A stretch of DNA of 64,000 bases from Streptomyces sp. IMTB 2501 (GCF_001953885.1 NZ_MQUS01000015.1:24479-88478); one strand, 5' to 3'. Positions 42,415 through 50,588 are shown, numbered from the stretch's first letter. Program-made: numbers and translations. The notes: generated by a model not told the origin, from the sequence alone.

Positions 42415-43170
42415 TCAGCTCCAGACGTTCCCCTGGTTCTGCCCCCGTGCTCCGTGCTGCCCCATGCCGAACTGGGCGGCGAGGCCCTGCCCGATCACCG
42501 CGTTCTGCGGCGGCAGCAGCTCACTGGGCTGGACGAGCGCGAACCCGGACCCCATGAAGCTCAGCTCCCAGCCCTCACCGGTGTTCCCGCGCCGGCGCCA
42601 CACCCCGGAGGAGTGCGTCTGGGCCTGCATCTGCACGCGCAGCCCGGTGGACCAGGCGACGATCGCGTCGGCGTCGCAGTTGACGTACCTGTCGGGCGTG
42701 ACCTGCATCAGCAGCGGCGCGCCGGAGGTCATCAGGGCGACCCGGCCGCGCCCGGTGATGTTCAGCTGGTACTTCCCGGAGCCGGCGATGCCGTAGAGGC
42801 TGTCGACGGCGATGACCTCATAGTGCAGCGAGGAGTCCATGGCGAGGACGTAGGAGCTGTCGACGGTCAGCCCGTCCTGCTCGACGTCCATGATGTGCAC
42901 GTGCTGGGCGAGGTTGGCGAGATACACCGTGCCCTGTCCGTGACAGCGCATCAGGTCCAGGCCCTCACCGGTGTACGCCTGCGCGCGTGCCTGGTTGTTG
43001 CTGCGGTACTCGGCGTCGAACTCGACCAGGCCCTGGTAGGCGACCATGCTGCCCTTGCGGGCGAGGATGTCGTCGTGGCCCTCCAGGGTGACGCGGAGCA
43101 GCTGCGAGTTCTGCAGGCTCCAACGCTCCTGCGTCTGGAGGTCGTTGTGCGCGAAAAGCGGGCTCTGCAT
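42415..43170 (-). CDS. AIM24-family protein, third gene of the TerD/AIM24 set
   Basis: A 251-residue beta-rich protein of the AIM24 (TRAP-like) fold. Signature segments are LLRVTLEGHDDILARKGSMVAYQGLVEF, GTVYLANLAQHVHIM, VLAMDSSLHYEVIAV, GRGRVALMTSGAPLLMQV and IVAWSTGLRVQMQ. No signal peptide or membrane helix is seen. It ends in a Gln/Gly/Asn-rich tail. It is 17 bp downstream of a second AIM24 gene on the same strand. The family role in bacteria is unknown; the name comes from a yeast mitochondrial protein. Confidence 0.9.
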   Translation of the reverse strand: MQSPLFAHNDLQTQERWSLQNSQLLRVTLEGHDDILARKGSMVAYQGLVEFDAEYRSNNQARAQAYTGEGLDLMRCHGQGTVYLANLAQHVHIMDVEQDGLTVDSSYVLAMDSSLHYEVIAVDSLYGIAGSGKYQLNITGRGRVALMTSGAPLLMQVTPDRYVNCDADAIVAWSTGLRVQMQAQTHSSGVWRRRGNTGEGWELSFMGSGFALVQPSELLPPQNAVIGQGLAAQFGMGQHGARGQNQGNVWS

Positions 43171-43187
43171 GACTTTCTGGCTCCCCC

Positions 43188-43868
43188 TCAGCCCCGGATC
43201 CGGATGCGGTCGGTGCTGTCCTCGCTGGGCTGGACGACGACGATGCCCTGGCCGGAGAAGGCCATCTGGTAGGCCTCACCGCTGCCCCGGCCGATCAGCG
43301 ACTGCGCCTTGAAGCTGCGCTTGCCCTTCACCTTCAGGTTCGGCGACCAGGCGACGAGCGCGTCCGGGTCGACATACGTCTCGTCCTCGCCACCGCCGCA
43401 GTCCACGACGATCGGCTCGCCCCGGGAGGTCAGGGCCACCCAGCCCTGCCCGGAGATCCTGGTGTTCCACAGGCCCTGCCCGGCGAACTTGGCGAGCCCC
43501 TTCACGCGCTCGACGCCCCAGCTGAGGTGGGCGTCGAAGGCGAGCAGGTTGGTGGCGTTGACGGAGATGCCGTCGCCGTTGAGGTTGATCACGACGACGT
43601 TCGCGCCGTAGTCGGCGAGGTAGAGCAGACCGTCGCCGCTGCACTTCATCAGCGGGGCGCCCTCGCCGGTGATCCAGTCGCGGGCGATCTGGCGGACGGC
43701 CGGCGGATTGGGCTCGTACTGGACGAAGCCTTCGTAGGCGACCATCGAGCCCACGCGCGCGAGGAGGTCGTTTCCGGTCTGCATGGCGACCTTCAGCATG
43801 TGCTTGCCGTGGTTCTCCATGCGGGCGGTGACAGGTGCGGGGGCGTAGCCCGCGAGCGGCTGGTTCAT
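43188..43868 (-). CDS. AIM24-family protein, second gene of the TerD/AIM24 set
   Basis: A 226-residue protein. It shows the same order of AIM24 motifs as its neighbours: LLARVGSMVAYEGFVQY, GLLYLADYGANVVVINL, LLAFDAHLSWGVERV, GQGWVALTSRGEPIVV and LVAWSPNLKVKGKR. The ATG at 43868 has GAGGGAG at 8 nt; the long frame upstream to 45239 is antisense-like noise across the TerD gene. It starts 11 bp after the TerD-AIM24 stop and is presumably co-transcribed. Confidence 0.9.
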   Translation of the reverse strand: MNQPLAGYAPAPVTARMENHGKHMLKVAMQTGNDLLARVGSMVAYEGFVQYEPNPPAVRQIARDWITGEGAPLMKCSGDGLLYLADYGANVVVINLNGDGISVNATNLLAFDAHLSWGVERVKGLAKFAGQGLWNTRISGQGWVALTSRGEPIVVDCGGGEDETYVDPDALVAWSPNLKVKGKRSFKAQSLIGRGSGEAYQMAFSGQGIVVVQPSEDSTDRIRIRG

Positions 43869-43879
43869 GACGGGCTCCC

Positions 43880-45685
43880 TCAGACCTCGTACGGCTGGAC
43901 GACGATGAAGTTGCCGGGCGCGCCCCGGAACTGGAGGTTGACGCTCTCGCCGGTGTCGCCCGGGTAGGCGTTGCGGCGCATGCGGACCTGGCTGGAGACG
44001 ATCACCTGGGAGGCGGCCGACCACGCGACGACGGCGTTGCAGTCGGCGAAGGTGGTCGGCGTGACCGGCAGGACCACGGGCGTGCCGTGGGTCTTGACGA
44101 CGATCGTGCCGGTGCCCTGGAACTGCATGGTGAACAGCGCGCCACCGGGGATGCCGTGGCCCTCGATGCGGCGGACCTCGTACTGCAGGCTCTCGTCGAA
44201 GGCGAGGACGTTCTCCGCGGACACGCAGATCGCGTCGCCTTGCAACTCGACGGGGTGCAGGTGGGTGGAGTTCTCGGCGAGGAACACCTGGCCGTTGCCG
44301 GTGCAGCGCATCAGCTGCATCTCCTGGCCGGTCGCGTGGCCCACGATCCGCCCGGCGAACCCGGCGCCCTTGTAGGCGAAGTCGACCTTGCCCTGGTAGA
44401 GCACCATGCTGCCCTGCCGGGCCAGCACGGGCTGCCCGCCGATGCCGAGGTCGACACGGATGAGCTTCTTGTTCTGCTGCGTCCAGCGCTGCCCGGTCGG
44501 TGTCTCCTTGTACATCTGCAGCGCGGCCGACACACCGGCACCGCCCTGCGGGGCGCCCTGCGGTGCTCCGTAGCCGGCGGGCTGCCGGCCGGGGACCTGG
44601 CCGTAACCGGGCGGCATGGGCGCCGTCGGGTGGGCGCCGTAGGGGGGCGGCTGCTGGCCGTAGCCCGGGGGCATCGGAGCGGTCGGCTGACCGCCGTAGG
44701 GCTGCTGCTGGGGCGGCTGACCGTAGGGCTGCTGCGGTGGCTGACCGTAGGGCTGCTGCGGTGGCTGACCGTAGGGCTGCTGCGGTGGCTGTCCGTAGGG
44801 CGCGGGGGCCGGGGCGGGCGGATGGACGGTGCCGCCTGCGGGCGGGGCCAGGGGGGCGATGACCGTCGGCGCGGCGTGCACGTTCGACGCGGGTGCCGGT
44901 GCCGGGGGCGGGGTCTGACCGGGCGGGATCTGACCGGGCGGTGTGAAGCCCCGCGCAGGCGTGCCGCCGACGGGCTGTGCGAAGCCCTGGGCGGCTGCGG
45001 GCTGTAGCGCCTGGGCGGGCGCAGGGGCCGGGGCGGGCACGGGAGCCGGGAGGGGTGCGGCCGGGGCTGCGAACGCGGGCGGAGCCGTGGCCTGGGCGGG
45101 CGGGGCGAAGCCGGGAGCGGCGTCGGGCTGCGGTTGCTGCGGGGCGGCGGGGGCCTCCTCCAGTACCTCGCCGCCGAAGTTCTTCAGCAGCGCCTCCAGG
45201 CCGCCGTCGAAGCCCTGTCCGACGGCGGCGAACCGCCACACGTCCTTGAAGTAGATGTCACCGAGCATCACGGCCCGCTCGGTGGAGAACTCCGCGCCGT
45301 TGAAGGAGTATCGCGCGACCTCCTCGCCGCCCGCCACGATGCGCAGATAGCCGGGGGCGATCTGCGCCATCTGCCCGGCGCCGTCGATGGTCGCGGTGAA
45401 GGACAACTTGCGGATGTGCGACGGGATCCGGTCCAGGGTGACCCGGAACGACTCCGTGTCGCCCGCCTGGGCACCCAGCAACTGCAGGGATTCCTCGGGC
45501 GACTTCGGCTGGTTGAAGAAGACGAAGTACCGGTCGTCCGAGAGGCGCTCGTCGGCGTCCAGCCCGAAGCAGCTGATGTCGAAGGTCAGCCCGGGGGCGG
45601 AGATCTGCACGCCTACGTACAGATCCGTGCCCGCCGTGAGGTCACTGATCCTGGCCTTGTGGCCGCGTTGGAATTCCCTGGCCAT
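43880..45685 (-). CDS. TerD-AIM24 fusion protein with proline/glutamine linker
   Basis: A 601-residue protein. Residues 1-175 form a TerD domain (FDISCFGLDADERLSDDRYFVFFNQ, SFRVTLDRIP, YSFNGAEFSTERAVMLGDIYFKDVWRF), the calcium-binding fold of tellurite/stress proteins. Residues 176-390 are a Pro/Ala/Gln-rich linker with repeated PYGQPPQQ units. The C-terminal ~210 residues are AIM24 (VLARQGSMVLYQGKVDFAY, VLAFDESLQYEVRRIEG, VVAWSAASQVIV). It leads an operon of three AIM24 genes. Its role is inferred to be a stress- or envelope-linked scaffold; no activity is proven. Confidence 0.88.
   Translation of the reverse strand: MAREFQRGHKARISDLTAGTDLYVGVQISAPGLTFDISCFGLDADERLSDDRYFVFFNQPKSPEESLQLLGAQAGDTESFRVTLDRIPSHIRKLSFTATIDGAGQMAQIAPGYLRIVAGGEEVARYSFNGAEFSTERAVMLGDIYFKDVWRFAAVGQGFDGGLEALLKNFGGEVLEEAPAAPQQPQPDAAPGFAPPAQATAPPAFAAPAAPLPAPVPAPAPAPAQALQPAAAQGFAQPVGGTPARGFTPPGQIPPGQTPPPAPAPASNVHAAPTVIAPLAPPAGGTVHPPAPAPAPYGQPPQQPYGQPPQQPYGQPPQQPYGQPPQQQPYGGQPTAPMPPGYGQQPPPYGAHPTAPMPPGYGQVPGRQPAGYGAPQGAPQGGAGVSAALQMYKETPTGQRWTQQNKKLIRVDLGIGGQPVLARQGSMVLYQGKVDFAYKGAGFAGRIVGHATGQEMQLMRCTGNGQVFLAENSTHLHPVELQGDAICVSAENVLAFDESLQYEVRRIEGHGIPGGALFTMQFQGTGTIVVKTHGTPVVLPVTPTTFADCNAVVAWSAASQVIVSSQVRMRRNAYPGDTGESVNLQFRGAPGNFIVVQPYEV
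44717..44788 (-). repeat. 24-bp coding tandem repeat, three perfect copies
   Basis: Three identical 24-nt units (44717-44740, 44741-44764, 44765-44788) encode PYGQPPQQ in the TerD-AIM24 linker, with a diverged unit on each side. Perfect identity of 72 bp suggests recent slippage; unit number probably varies between strains. Confidence 0.9.
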
Positions 45686-45814
45686 GCGTTACGACCGTCC
45701 CCCATCCCGAATGCGAGTGCGTCGCGCCAGGCTAACGGCTCGATCCGACATCGGACGCAGCCGGTACAGACCCGGTACACAACCGCGCCCGGAGGCGGAC
45801 GGACGGCGTCCGGC

Positions 45815-46411
45815 TCACTCCCCGCGGGCCCCCGGCAGATGGGGCAGCCGTTCCGCGGCGACGACCCCTTCGAGATACCCGCGGGCCCGCTCGGTACGCG
45901 GGTATGCCTCCAACAGCCGCCAGAAGCCGGGCCCGTGACCGGGGACCAGCAGATGGGCCAGCTCGTGGCAGAGGACGTAGTCGACGACGTACTCGGGCAT
46001 CCCCTGCAGCCGGTGCGAGAGCCGGATGCTGCCCTCGGCCGGAGTACACGAACCCCAGCGGGTGTTCTGGTTGGTGACCCAGCGCACGGAGGCGGGGCGC
46101 GCCCGGCCGTCGAAGTACTGCTCCGACAGCCGCTCGGCACGCTCGGCCAGCTCGGCGTCGCCGAGCACTCGCTTGCTCTCCTGGGCAGCGAGTTTGTCGA
46201 GCATGACGGTGATCCAGCGCTGCTCCTCCGCCTTCGACATCCTGGCGGGGATCAGTACGACGGTGCGATCGCCCTCGCGGTACGCGGAGACCGTCCGGCG
46301 GCGCCGGGAACTCCTGCGGACCTCGATCGCGCTCGCCCCCGAGCCGCCGGGCGGCTGGCTCGTCGTGCTGCGCTGTGGCTTTCCGGCGCGGTGCAGTGGG
46401 TCGGCGGGCAC
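45815..46411 (-). CDS. YgjP/DUF45-type zinc metallopeptidase
   Basis: A 198-residue soluble protein. The zinc motif HELAH lies in YVVDYVLCHELAHLLVPGHGPGFW, with the downstream His in GHGPGFW. The preceding RWGSCTPAEGSIRLSHRL is the family signature. This M48-like family includes E. coli YgjP. The first ~35 residues are Ser/Arg-rich and poorly defined, so the start (GTG 46411) is uncertain. The substrate is unknown. Confidence 0.88.
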   Translation of the reverse strand: MPADPLHRAGKPQRSTTSQPPGGSGASAIEVRRSSRRRRTVSAYREGDRTVVLIPARMSKAEEQRWITVMLDKLAAQESKRVLGDAELAERAERLSEQYFDGRARPASVRWVTNQNTRWGSCTPAEGSIRLSHRLQGMPEYVVDYVLCHELAHLLVPGHGPGFWRLLEAYPRTERARGYLEGVVAAERLPHLPGARGE

Positions 46412-46741
46412 GCCCCGACGTTACCCGTTGGGCATGGCCAAAGTCCCGGCTCCGGAACGGTTCGATGCCGATCCCCCACCATGCGTTTGATTCCTATGAT
46501 TCCTACGACTGATCGGCACATCCGGTTTACAGGGCTCCGATCAACCGGCTGACGCGGCTCATCTTGGCCGATTTAGCAGGGTTCGTCCGGCCAACTTATA
46601 TGACAAACACCCCTAGCCTGTGGATAACTCTCGGCGCCGGACCGGCGGGCACGGCATGCTGGCAGGCGTCGGCGGAGCACGACCGGCTCCGCCGGCGACG
46701 AGATGTTCCGGGGATGCCTTCAACGGATACGGGGGACAGTC
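46412..46741. other. Intergenic region between the YgjP-like and ThiF-like genes
   Basis: A 330-bp divergent gap with lower GC than its surroundings. It holds a tandem GATTCCTAT/GATTCCTAC (46489-46506), an AT-rich TTATATGACAAACA stretch (46596-46609) likely to be promoter, and no protein-like ORF. No cysteine-rich precursor-peptide gene for the ThiF-like protein is visible. Confidence 0.6.
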
Positions 46742-47974
46742 ATGCATCCGGTGATGAAGCCCGCGCTGCGGCGCGGCTGGCGTGATCGCGACACCGTGCA
46801 GTTCGGGATGACCCCGGCGCACGCGCTGACGCTCGGACCGATGGCCCCGGCGACGAGCGGCTTCCTGGATCTGCTCAACGGCACGCGCGGACTGCCGCTG
46901 CTGCGTGAGGAGGGCCGCCGCATGGACCTGCCGGCCGGCCAGGTCGACACCCTGCTGGAGCGGCTGACCCGGGCGGGCCTGGTCGACGACGCGCGCGGCG
47001 GCGGACCAGCCGCGGACGCGCTGCGCGCGAAGGAACACGTCCTGCGGCGGCTGCGCCCTGATCTCGCCGCGCTGTCCCTGACCACGGCCGAGCCGGGCGG
47101 CGCTCTCGCCCGGCTCGCGGCCCGGCGGGCGCTGCGCGTGCGGGTGCGCGGCGCGGGGCGGGTCGGCGCCGCGCTGGCATCGGTGCTGTCGGGCGCCGGA
47201 GTCGGCGAGGTCGACGTGCGCGACGTGGGACGCGTGGAGCCGTGGGACGTGGCGCCGGGCGGACTGCCGGCCGAGTCGATCGGCGAGCGCCGGGACGCGG
47301 CGGCCCGGGACGCCGTGCGCCGCGCGGCCCCCGACCGCCCACCGCGCCACGCCCACTCACCCGGATCCGGCGCCCGGGACGCCGGGCTCTCCCTGGTGAT
47401 CCTCACCCCCCGGGACGACGTGACCGTGCACGCGCCCGATCCCGCCGACGCCGAGCCGCTCATGGCCTCCGGAACGCCGCACCTGTACGCCGGTGTCGTG
47501 GAGGGCACCGGCGTCGTGGGCCCGCTCGTCCTGCCGGGCGAGTCGGGATGCGCCGGCTGTCTGCATCTCGACCGCGGGGACAGGGACCCGGCCTGGCCGC
47601 GGCTCACCGCCCAGTGGCGATGCCCCAGGGCACGCCGGGTCGGGGCCTGCGATCTGACACTGGCCACGGCGGTCGCCGGCCTGGCCGCGGCACATGCACT
47701 GGCCTTCCTCGACGGGCAGTCGCCGTCCAGCGCGGGCACCCGTTGGGAGGTGTCCATGCCCGGACTGGACTGGCATGGCCAACCGGTCCGGCCGCATCCG
47801 GCATGCGGATGCGGGGCGGCGGAGAGAGGTGAAGCACCGGCGGAGAAAGCCAAACCGGAGCGCTCCTCAACCGACGGCGGACCGCGCGAGACAATGGCGG
47901 TGCAACGGCCGTCGGCGGAGCGACGCAAGGCAGGCGCGGCACGGCCGACTGGGACTTGGAGGGCGCATGTCTGA
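46742..47974 (+). CDS. ThiF/E1-like protein (TOMM leader-binding-like)
   Basis: A 410-residue protein. The N-terminal ~110 residues form a winged-helix-like region (SGFLDLLNGTRGLPLL, LPAGQVDTLLERLTRAGLVDD). A degenerate Rossmann core of the ThiF/E1 type follows (RVRGAGRVGAALASVLSGAGVGEVDVRDVGRV). Paired cysteines SGCAGCLHLDRGDRDPAWP and CGCG look like a zinc site. The nucleotide loop is recognisable but the catalytic Arg/Asp set is unclear. Related proteins bind precursor peptides in azole/TOMM pathways, but no cyclodehydratase or precursor is nearby. The start follows GGGGGAC; it overlaps the ABC1 kinase gene by 8 nt. Confidence 0.8.
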   Translation: MHPVMKPALRRGWRDRDTVQFGMTPAHALTLGPMAPATSGFLDLLNGTRGLPLLREEGRRMDLPAGQVDTLLERLTRAGLVDDARGGGPAADALRAKEHVLRRLRPDLAALSLTTAEPGGALARLAARRALRVRVRGAGRVGAALASVLSGAGVGEVDVRDVGRVEPWDVAPGGLPAESIGERRDAAARDAVRRAAPDRPPRHAHSPGSGARDAGLSLVILTPRDDVTVHAPDPADAEPLMASGTPHLYAGVVEGTGVVGPLVLPGESGCAGCLHLDRGDRDPAWPRLTAQWRCPRARRVGACDLTLATAVAGLAAAHALAFLDGQSPSSAGTRWEVSMPGLDWHGQPVRPHPACGCGAAERGEAPAEKAKPERSSTDGGPRETMAVQRPSAERRKAGAARPTGTWRAHV

Positions 47975-49337
47975 TCTTCCCCGGAAGGCGGTCACCCGTA
48001 CCGCCAAGCTCGCCGCGCTCCCGCTCGGCTTCGCCGGCCGGGCGACCTGGGGGCTGGGCAAGCGGATCGTGGGCGAGTCCGCGGAGATCGTCGGCCGGGA
48101 GCTGCAACAGCGCACGGCGGAGCAGCTGTTCAAGGTGCTCGGCGAGCTGAAGGGCGGTGCGATGAAGTTCGGGCAGGCTCTGTCCGTCTTCGAGTCCGCG
48201 CTGCCGGAGGAGGTCGCCGGGCCCTACCGCGCGGCCCTCACCAAGCTCCAGGAGGCGGCGCCGCCGATGCCGACCCGCACGGTGCACGCGGTGCTCGGGG
48301 AGCGGCTGGGTCCGGACTGGCACGATCTGTTCGAGGAGTTCGAGGACAAGCCGGCCGCCGCGGCCTCGATCGGGCAGGTGCACCGGGCCGTGTGGCACGA
48401 CGGCCGCGAGGTGGCGGTCAAGGTGCAGTACCCGGGCGCCGGCGACGCCCTGCTCTCCGACCTGGGCCAACTGAGCCGCTTTGCCCGCCTGTTGGGGCCG
48501 CTGATTCCCGGCATGGACATCAAGCCGCTCATCGCCGAGCTGAAGGACCGCGTCTCCGAGGAACTGGACTACGGGCTGGAGGCGCAGGCCCAGTCCGCGC
48601 ACGCGGAGGAGTTCACGGACGACCCGGACGTGGTGGTCCCGGCGGTGGTGCACCAGTGCGAGCAGGTTCTGGTGACCGAGTGGATCGACGGCATCCCGTT
48701 GTCGGAGGTGATCTCGGACGGCACCCAGGAGCAGCGCGACCGCGCCGGTCAGCTGCTGGCCCGGTTCCTCTTCTCGGGCCCGGCCCGCACCGGCCTGCTG
48801 CACGCCGACCCGCATCCCGGCAACTTCCGGCTGCTGCCCGGCGGCCCGGACGGCGAGTACGACTGGCGCCTGGGGGTCCTGGACTTCGGCACGGTCGACC
48901 GGCTGCCCGGCGGACTGCCGCTGCCGATCGGCGCCTCCCTTCGCATGACCCTGGACGGCGCAGCCGAGACGGTCTACGAACTCCTCTGCGAGGAAGGGTT
49001 CGTGAAGGAGTCCATAGAGCTGGACCCGGACGCGGTACTCGACTACCTGCTGCCGATCATCGAACCGGCCCGGGTCGACGCGTTCACCTTCACCCGCACC
49101 TGGATGCGCAACCAGGCCACGCGCATCGCCGACCCCCGCTCCCCCGCCTACCACCTGGGCAAACGCCTCAACCTGCCCCCGGCCTACCTCCTGATCCACC
49201 GGGTGACCCTGAGCACGATCGGCGTCCTGTGCCAACTGGGGGCCACGGTGCGGCTCCGCGAGGAACTGGAGGAGTGGCTACCGGGCTTCGTGCCGGGGGA
49301 CGAGCCGACAGAGGAGGAGACGGCAGCGGAGGCGTGA
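47967..49337 (+). CDS. ABC1/UbiB/AarF-family atypical kinase
   Basis: A 456-residue protein. Family motifs are KxGQ-type LKGGAMKFGQALSVFE, AAAASIGQVHRAV (Ala-rich nucleotide loop), VAVKVQYPG (Lys), ELDYGLEAQAQ, the catalytic loop LLHADPHPGNFRLL and LDFGTVDRLP. UbiB-type proteins bind ATP and support isoprenoid-lipid or quinone metabolism; Streptomyces makes menaquinone. No membrane helix is obvious, although the C-terminal half has hydrophobic stretches. The ATG at 47967 follows GGAGGG and overlaps the ThiF-like gene. In mycobacteria the same family sits beside whiB7 (Rv3197). Confidence 0.9.
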   Translation: MSDLPRKAVTRTAKLAALPLGFAGRATWGLGKRIVGESAEIVGRELQQRTAEQLFKVLGELKGGAMKFGQALSVFESALPEEVAGPYRAALTKLQEAAPPMPTRTVHAVLGERLGPDWHDLFEEFEDKPAAAASIGQVHRAVWHDGREVAVKVQYPGAGDALLSDLGQLSRFARLLGPLIPGMDIKPLIAELKDRVSEELDYGLEAQAQSAHAEEFTDDPDVVVPAVVHQCEQVLVTEWIDGIPLSEVISDGTQEQRDRAGQLLARFLFSGPARTGLLHADPHPGNFRLLPGGPDGEYDWRLGVLDFGTVDRLPGGLPLPIGASLRMTLDGAAETVYELLCEEGFVKESIELDPDAVLDYLLPIIEPARVDAFTFTRTWMRNQATRIADPRSPAYHLGKRLNLPPAYLLIHRVTLSTIGVLCQLGATVRLREELEEWLPGFVPGDEPTEEETAAEA

Positions 49338-49356
49338 TCCGGCGTGCCTTGAAAGT

Positions 49357-49384
49357 GGGGAGGGGGCGGGGGGAGGGGGGAGGG
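49357..49384 (+). other. G-quadruplex-forming tract
   Basis: Five G-runs (4, 5, 6, 6 and 3 G) separated by single A or C bases in 28 nt, 20 bp after the ABC1 kinase stop and just before the 3' end of the convergent zinc-ribbon gene. Short loops and long runs predict a very stable quadruplex in DNA or in the kinase mRNA 3' end. It may act as a terminator. Confidence 0.8.
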
Positions 49385-49399
49385 CCCCGGGGAAGGGGC

Positions 49400-49612
49400 T
49401 CACCACCACGCCGAGTCCAGCCGGCCCTCGATCGCGCGGAGGTTCTCGCGGGAGCAGGTGTCGCAGAAGTACTGGCGGGCGCCGTTCTCCACGGAGCAGG
49501 TCCAGGTGACCGGCTGCGGTTCGTCGGCGGGGGTGCCGCAGCGGGCGCACACGGGCACGGGGCGCTCCGCGGTGGAGCCGCCCTGATCACTTCCTCCGGG
49601 AAGACTCGTCAC
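49400..49612 (-). CDS. Small zinc-ribbon-like protein
   Basis: A 70-residue protein with two CxxC knuckles (VCARCGTPADEP and YFCDTCSREN), spaced for one zinc, and a C-terminal helix ending RLDSAWW. The GTG at 49612 is preferred because upstream residues are unconserved Arg-rich. The function is unknown. It is convergent with the ABC1 kinase across a G-quadruplex tract. Confidence 0.75.
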   Translation of the reverse strand: MTSLPGGSDQGGSTAERPVPVCARCGTPADEPQPVTWTCSVENGARQYFCDTCSRENLRAIEGRLDSAWW

Positions 49613-49750
49613 CCGGTGACGATAACTCCGCCGGCGCAGGATCGCCGTGCGCAACGCACCGCGGGGACCGGTCCGTTCGGCTGGACCGGCCCCCGCGCAG
49701 AAGGCTTCGCCTCCCCGGGCCGGGAGGCCACCGCTTCTCAGGTGTGATCG

Positions 49751-50074
49751 TTACTGCATGACCGCCATGGCGAGCGCGCGGCGGGCGCGCAGCGAGGCGC
49801 GCTCGGCCCGGCGCTGCATCCGCTCGGCGACCGCCAGGCGCACGGCCCGGCGTTCCCTCGCCGCGTCATGGAGTCGCTCGTGCATATGCGCACGAGCCAG
49901 GGCTTCTTGCATGAGTTGCATCTCTCGGGTCCTGTTCTGGCGCGCTTCGGTCGCGCCGGTGGTGGTGAAGTCTGTGGTCGCGGAGCCGGCGGGCTCGCTG
50001 GTGGACGGCTTCATCGGGGCCTGCTTCTTGGGATCGTGCGTGAGGGGGCGGTCGATCGTTCCTGCGGTGTTCAT
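49751..50074 (-). CDS. Hypothetical helical Arg/Met-rich protein coupled to wblC
   Basis: A 107-residue protein. The first 45 residues are polar (KPSTSEPAGSATTDFTTTG). The remainder is a continuous Arg/Ala/Met-rich helix (REMQLMQEALARAHMHERL, RERRAVRLAVAERMQRRAE). No known domain is recognised; the charge suggests nucleic-acid or ribosome contact. Its start overlaps the wblC stop by 4 nt (ATGA-type), so it should be made together with WblC under antibiotic stress. Confidence 0.72.
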   Translation of the reverse strand: MNTAGTIDRPLTHDPKKQAPMKPSTSEPAGSATTDFTTTGATEARQNRTREMQLMQEALARAHMHERLHDAARERRAVRLAVAERMQRRAERASLRARRALAMAVMQ

Positions 50075-50439
50075 GCCGTGACCGGGTTCTTCCGCGGGCG
50101 GCCACGCGGCCGCTTCCGGGCGACGACGACACCCTGGACGAACAGCTCGCCACCCCAGACGCCCCAGGGCTCACGCCGCTCCTTGGCCCCGGCGAGACAG
50201 GCCTCGATCAGCGGGCAGGTGCGGCACAGGGACTTGGCGTACTCGACGTCCGCCGGCGACTCGGCGAAGAAGACCTCCGGGTCGTAGGAGCGGCAGGGGA
50301 CGGGTACGCCGAGGTTCTCGATGGCGTCGTCGAGCGCGGTGAGCGCGGTGAGGGGGGTCAAGGTGGAGTCCTCCGTGAGGCCGGGCGGGGGGATCGTCTG
50401 TGAAGGCGGTACGGACGGGGCGTGCGCTTCGAGTTGCAC
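50071..50439 (-). CDS. wblC: WhiB-family regulator WblC (WhiB7)
   Basis: A 122-residue Fe-S transcription factor for intrinsic antibiotic resistance. The four cluster cysteines are in VPCRSYDPEVFF and LCRTCPLIEACLAG (C-x(n)-C-x2-C-x5-C), followed by the GVWGGE turn. A C-terminal AT-hook (RKRPRGRPRKNP) distinguishes WblC/WhiB7 from other WhiB proteins. It pairs with the principal sigma factor HrdB and activates promoters with an AT-rich element. The start follows a long leader containing an upstream ORF and a terminator hairpin. In Streptomyces and mycobacteria this gene is induced by ribosome-targeting antibiotics. Confidence 0.95.
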   Translation of the reverse strand: MQLEAHAPSVPPSQTIPPPGLTEDSTLTPLTALTALDDAIENLGVPVPCRSYDPEVFFAESPADVEYAKSLCRTCPLIEACLAGAKERREPWGVWGGELFVQGVVVARKRPRGRPRKNPVTA

Positions 50440-50545
50440 GGTTGGTCTTCCTCGTCTGGTCGGTCCGGCCGGTTGACCGGGTGTCGGCTTGGTACCGGGT
50501 TCTTTCTGTCCCGAGGCCCCTTCGCTCCGTTGTCCCCGTTCGGGG

Positions 50546-50588
50546 CAAACAGAAGGGCCGCGGATCCCGGATGGGGTTCCGCGGCCCT
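50546..50588 (-). terminator. Attenuator hairpin in the wblC leader
   Basis: On the minus strand AGGGCCGCGGA (50588-50578) pairs with TCCGCGGCCCT (50564-50554) in an 11-bp stem with a 13-nt loop, followed by TCTGTTTG. It lies 115 nt before wblC and 21 nt after the upstream ORF stop, as expected for whiB7-type transcription attenuation. Confidence 0.82.

Noticed and set aside
44717..44788. Regular 24-bp repeats as a CRISPR-like array
   Set aside because: There are no spacers, and the units are in frame and encode the PYGQPPQQ linker.
46412..46741. A precursor-peptide gene for the ThiF-like protein
   Set aside because: The only frame of size (73 codons at 46564) overlaps the ThiF start in another frame, has no ribosome site and no leader/core pattern.
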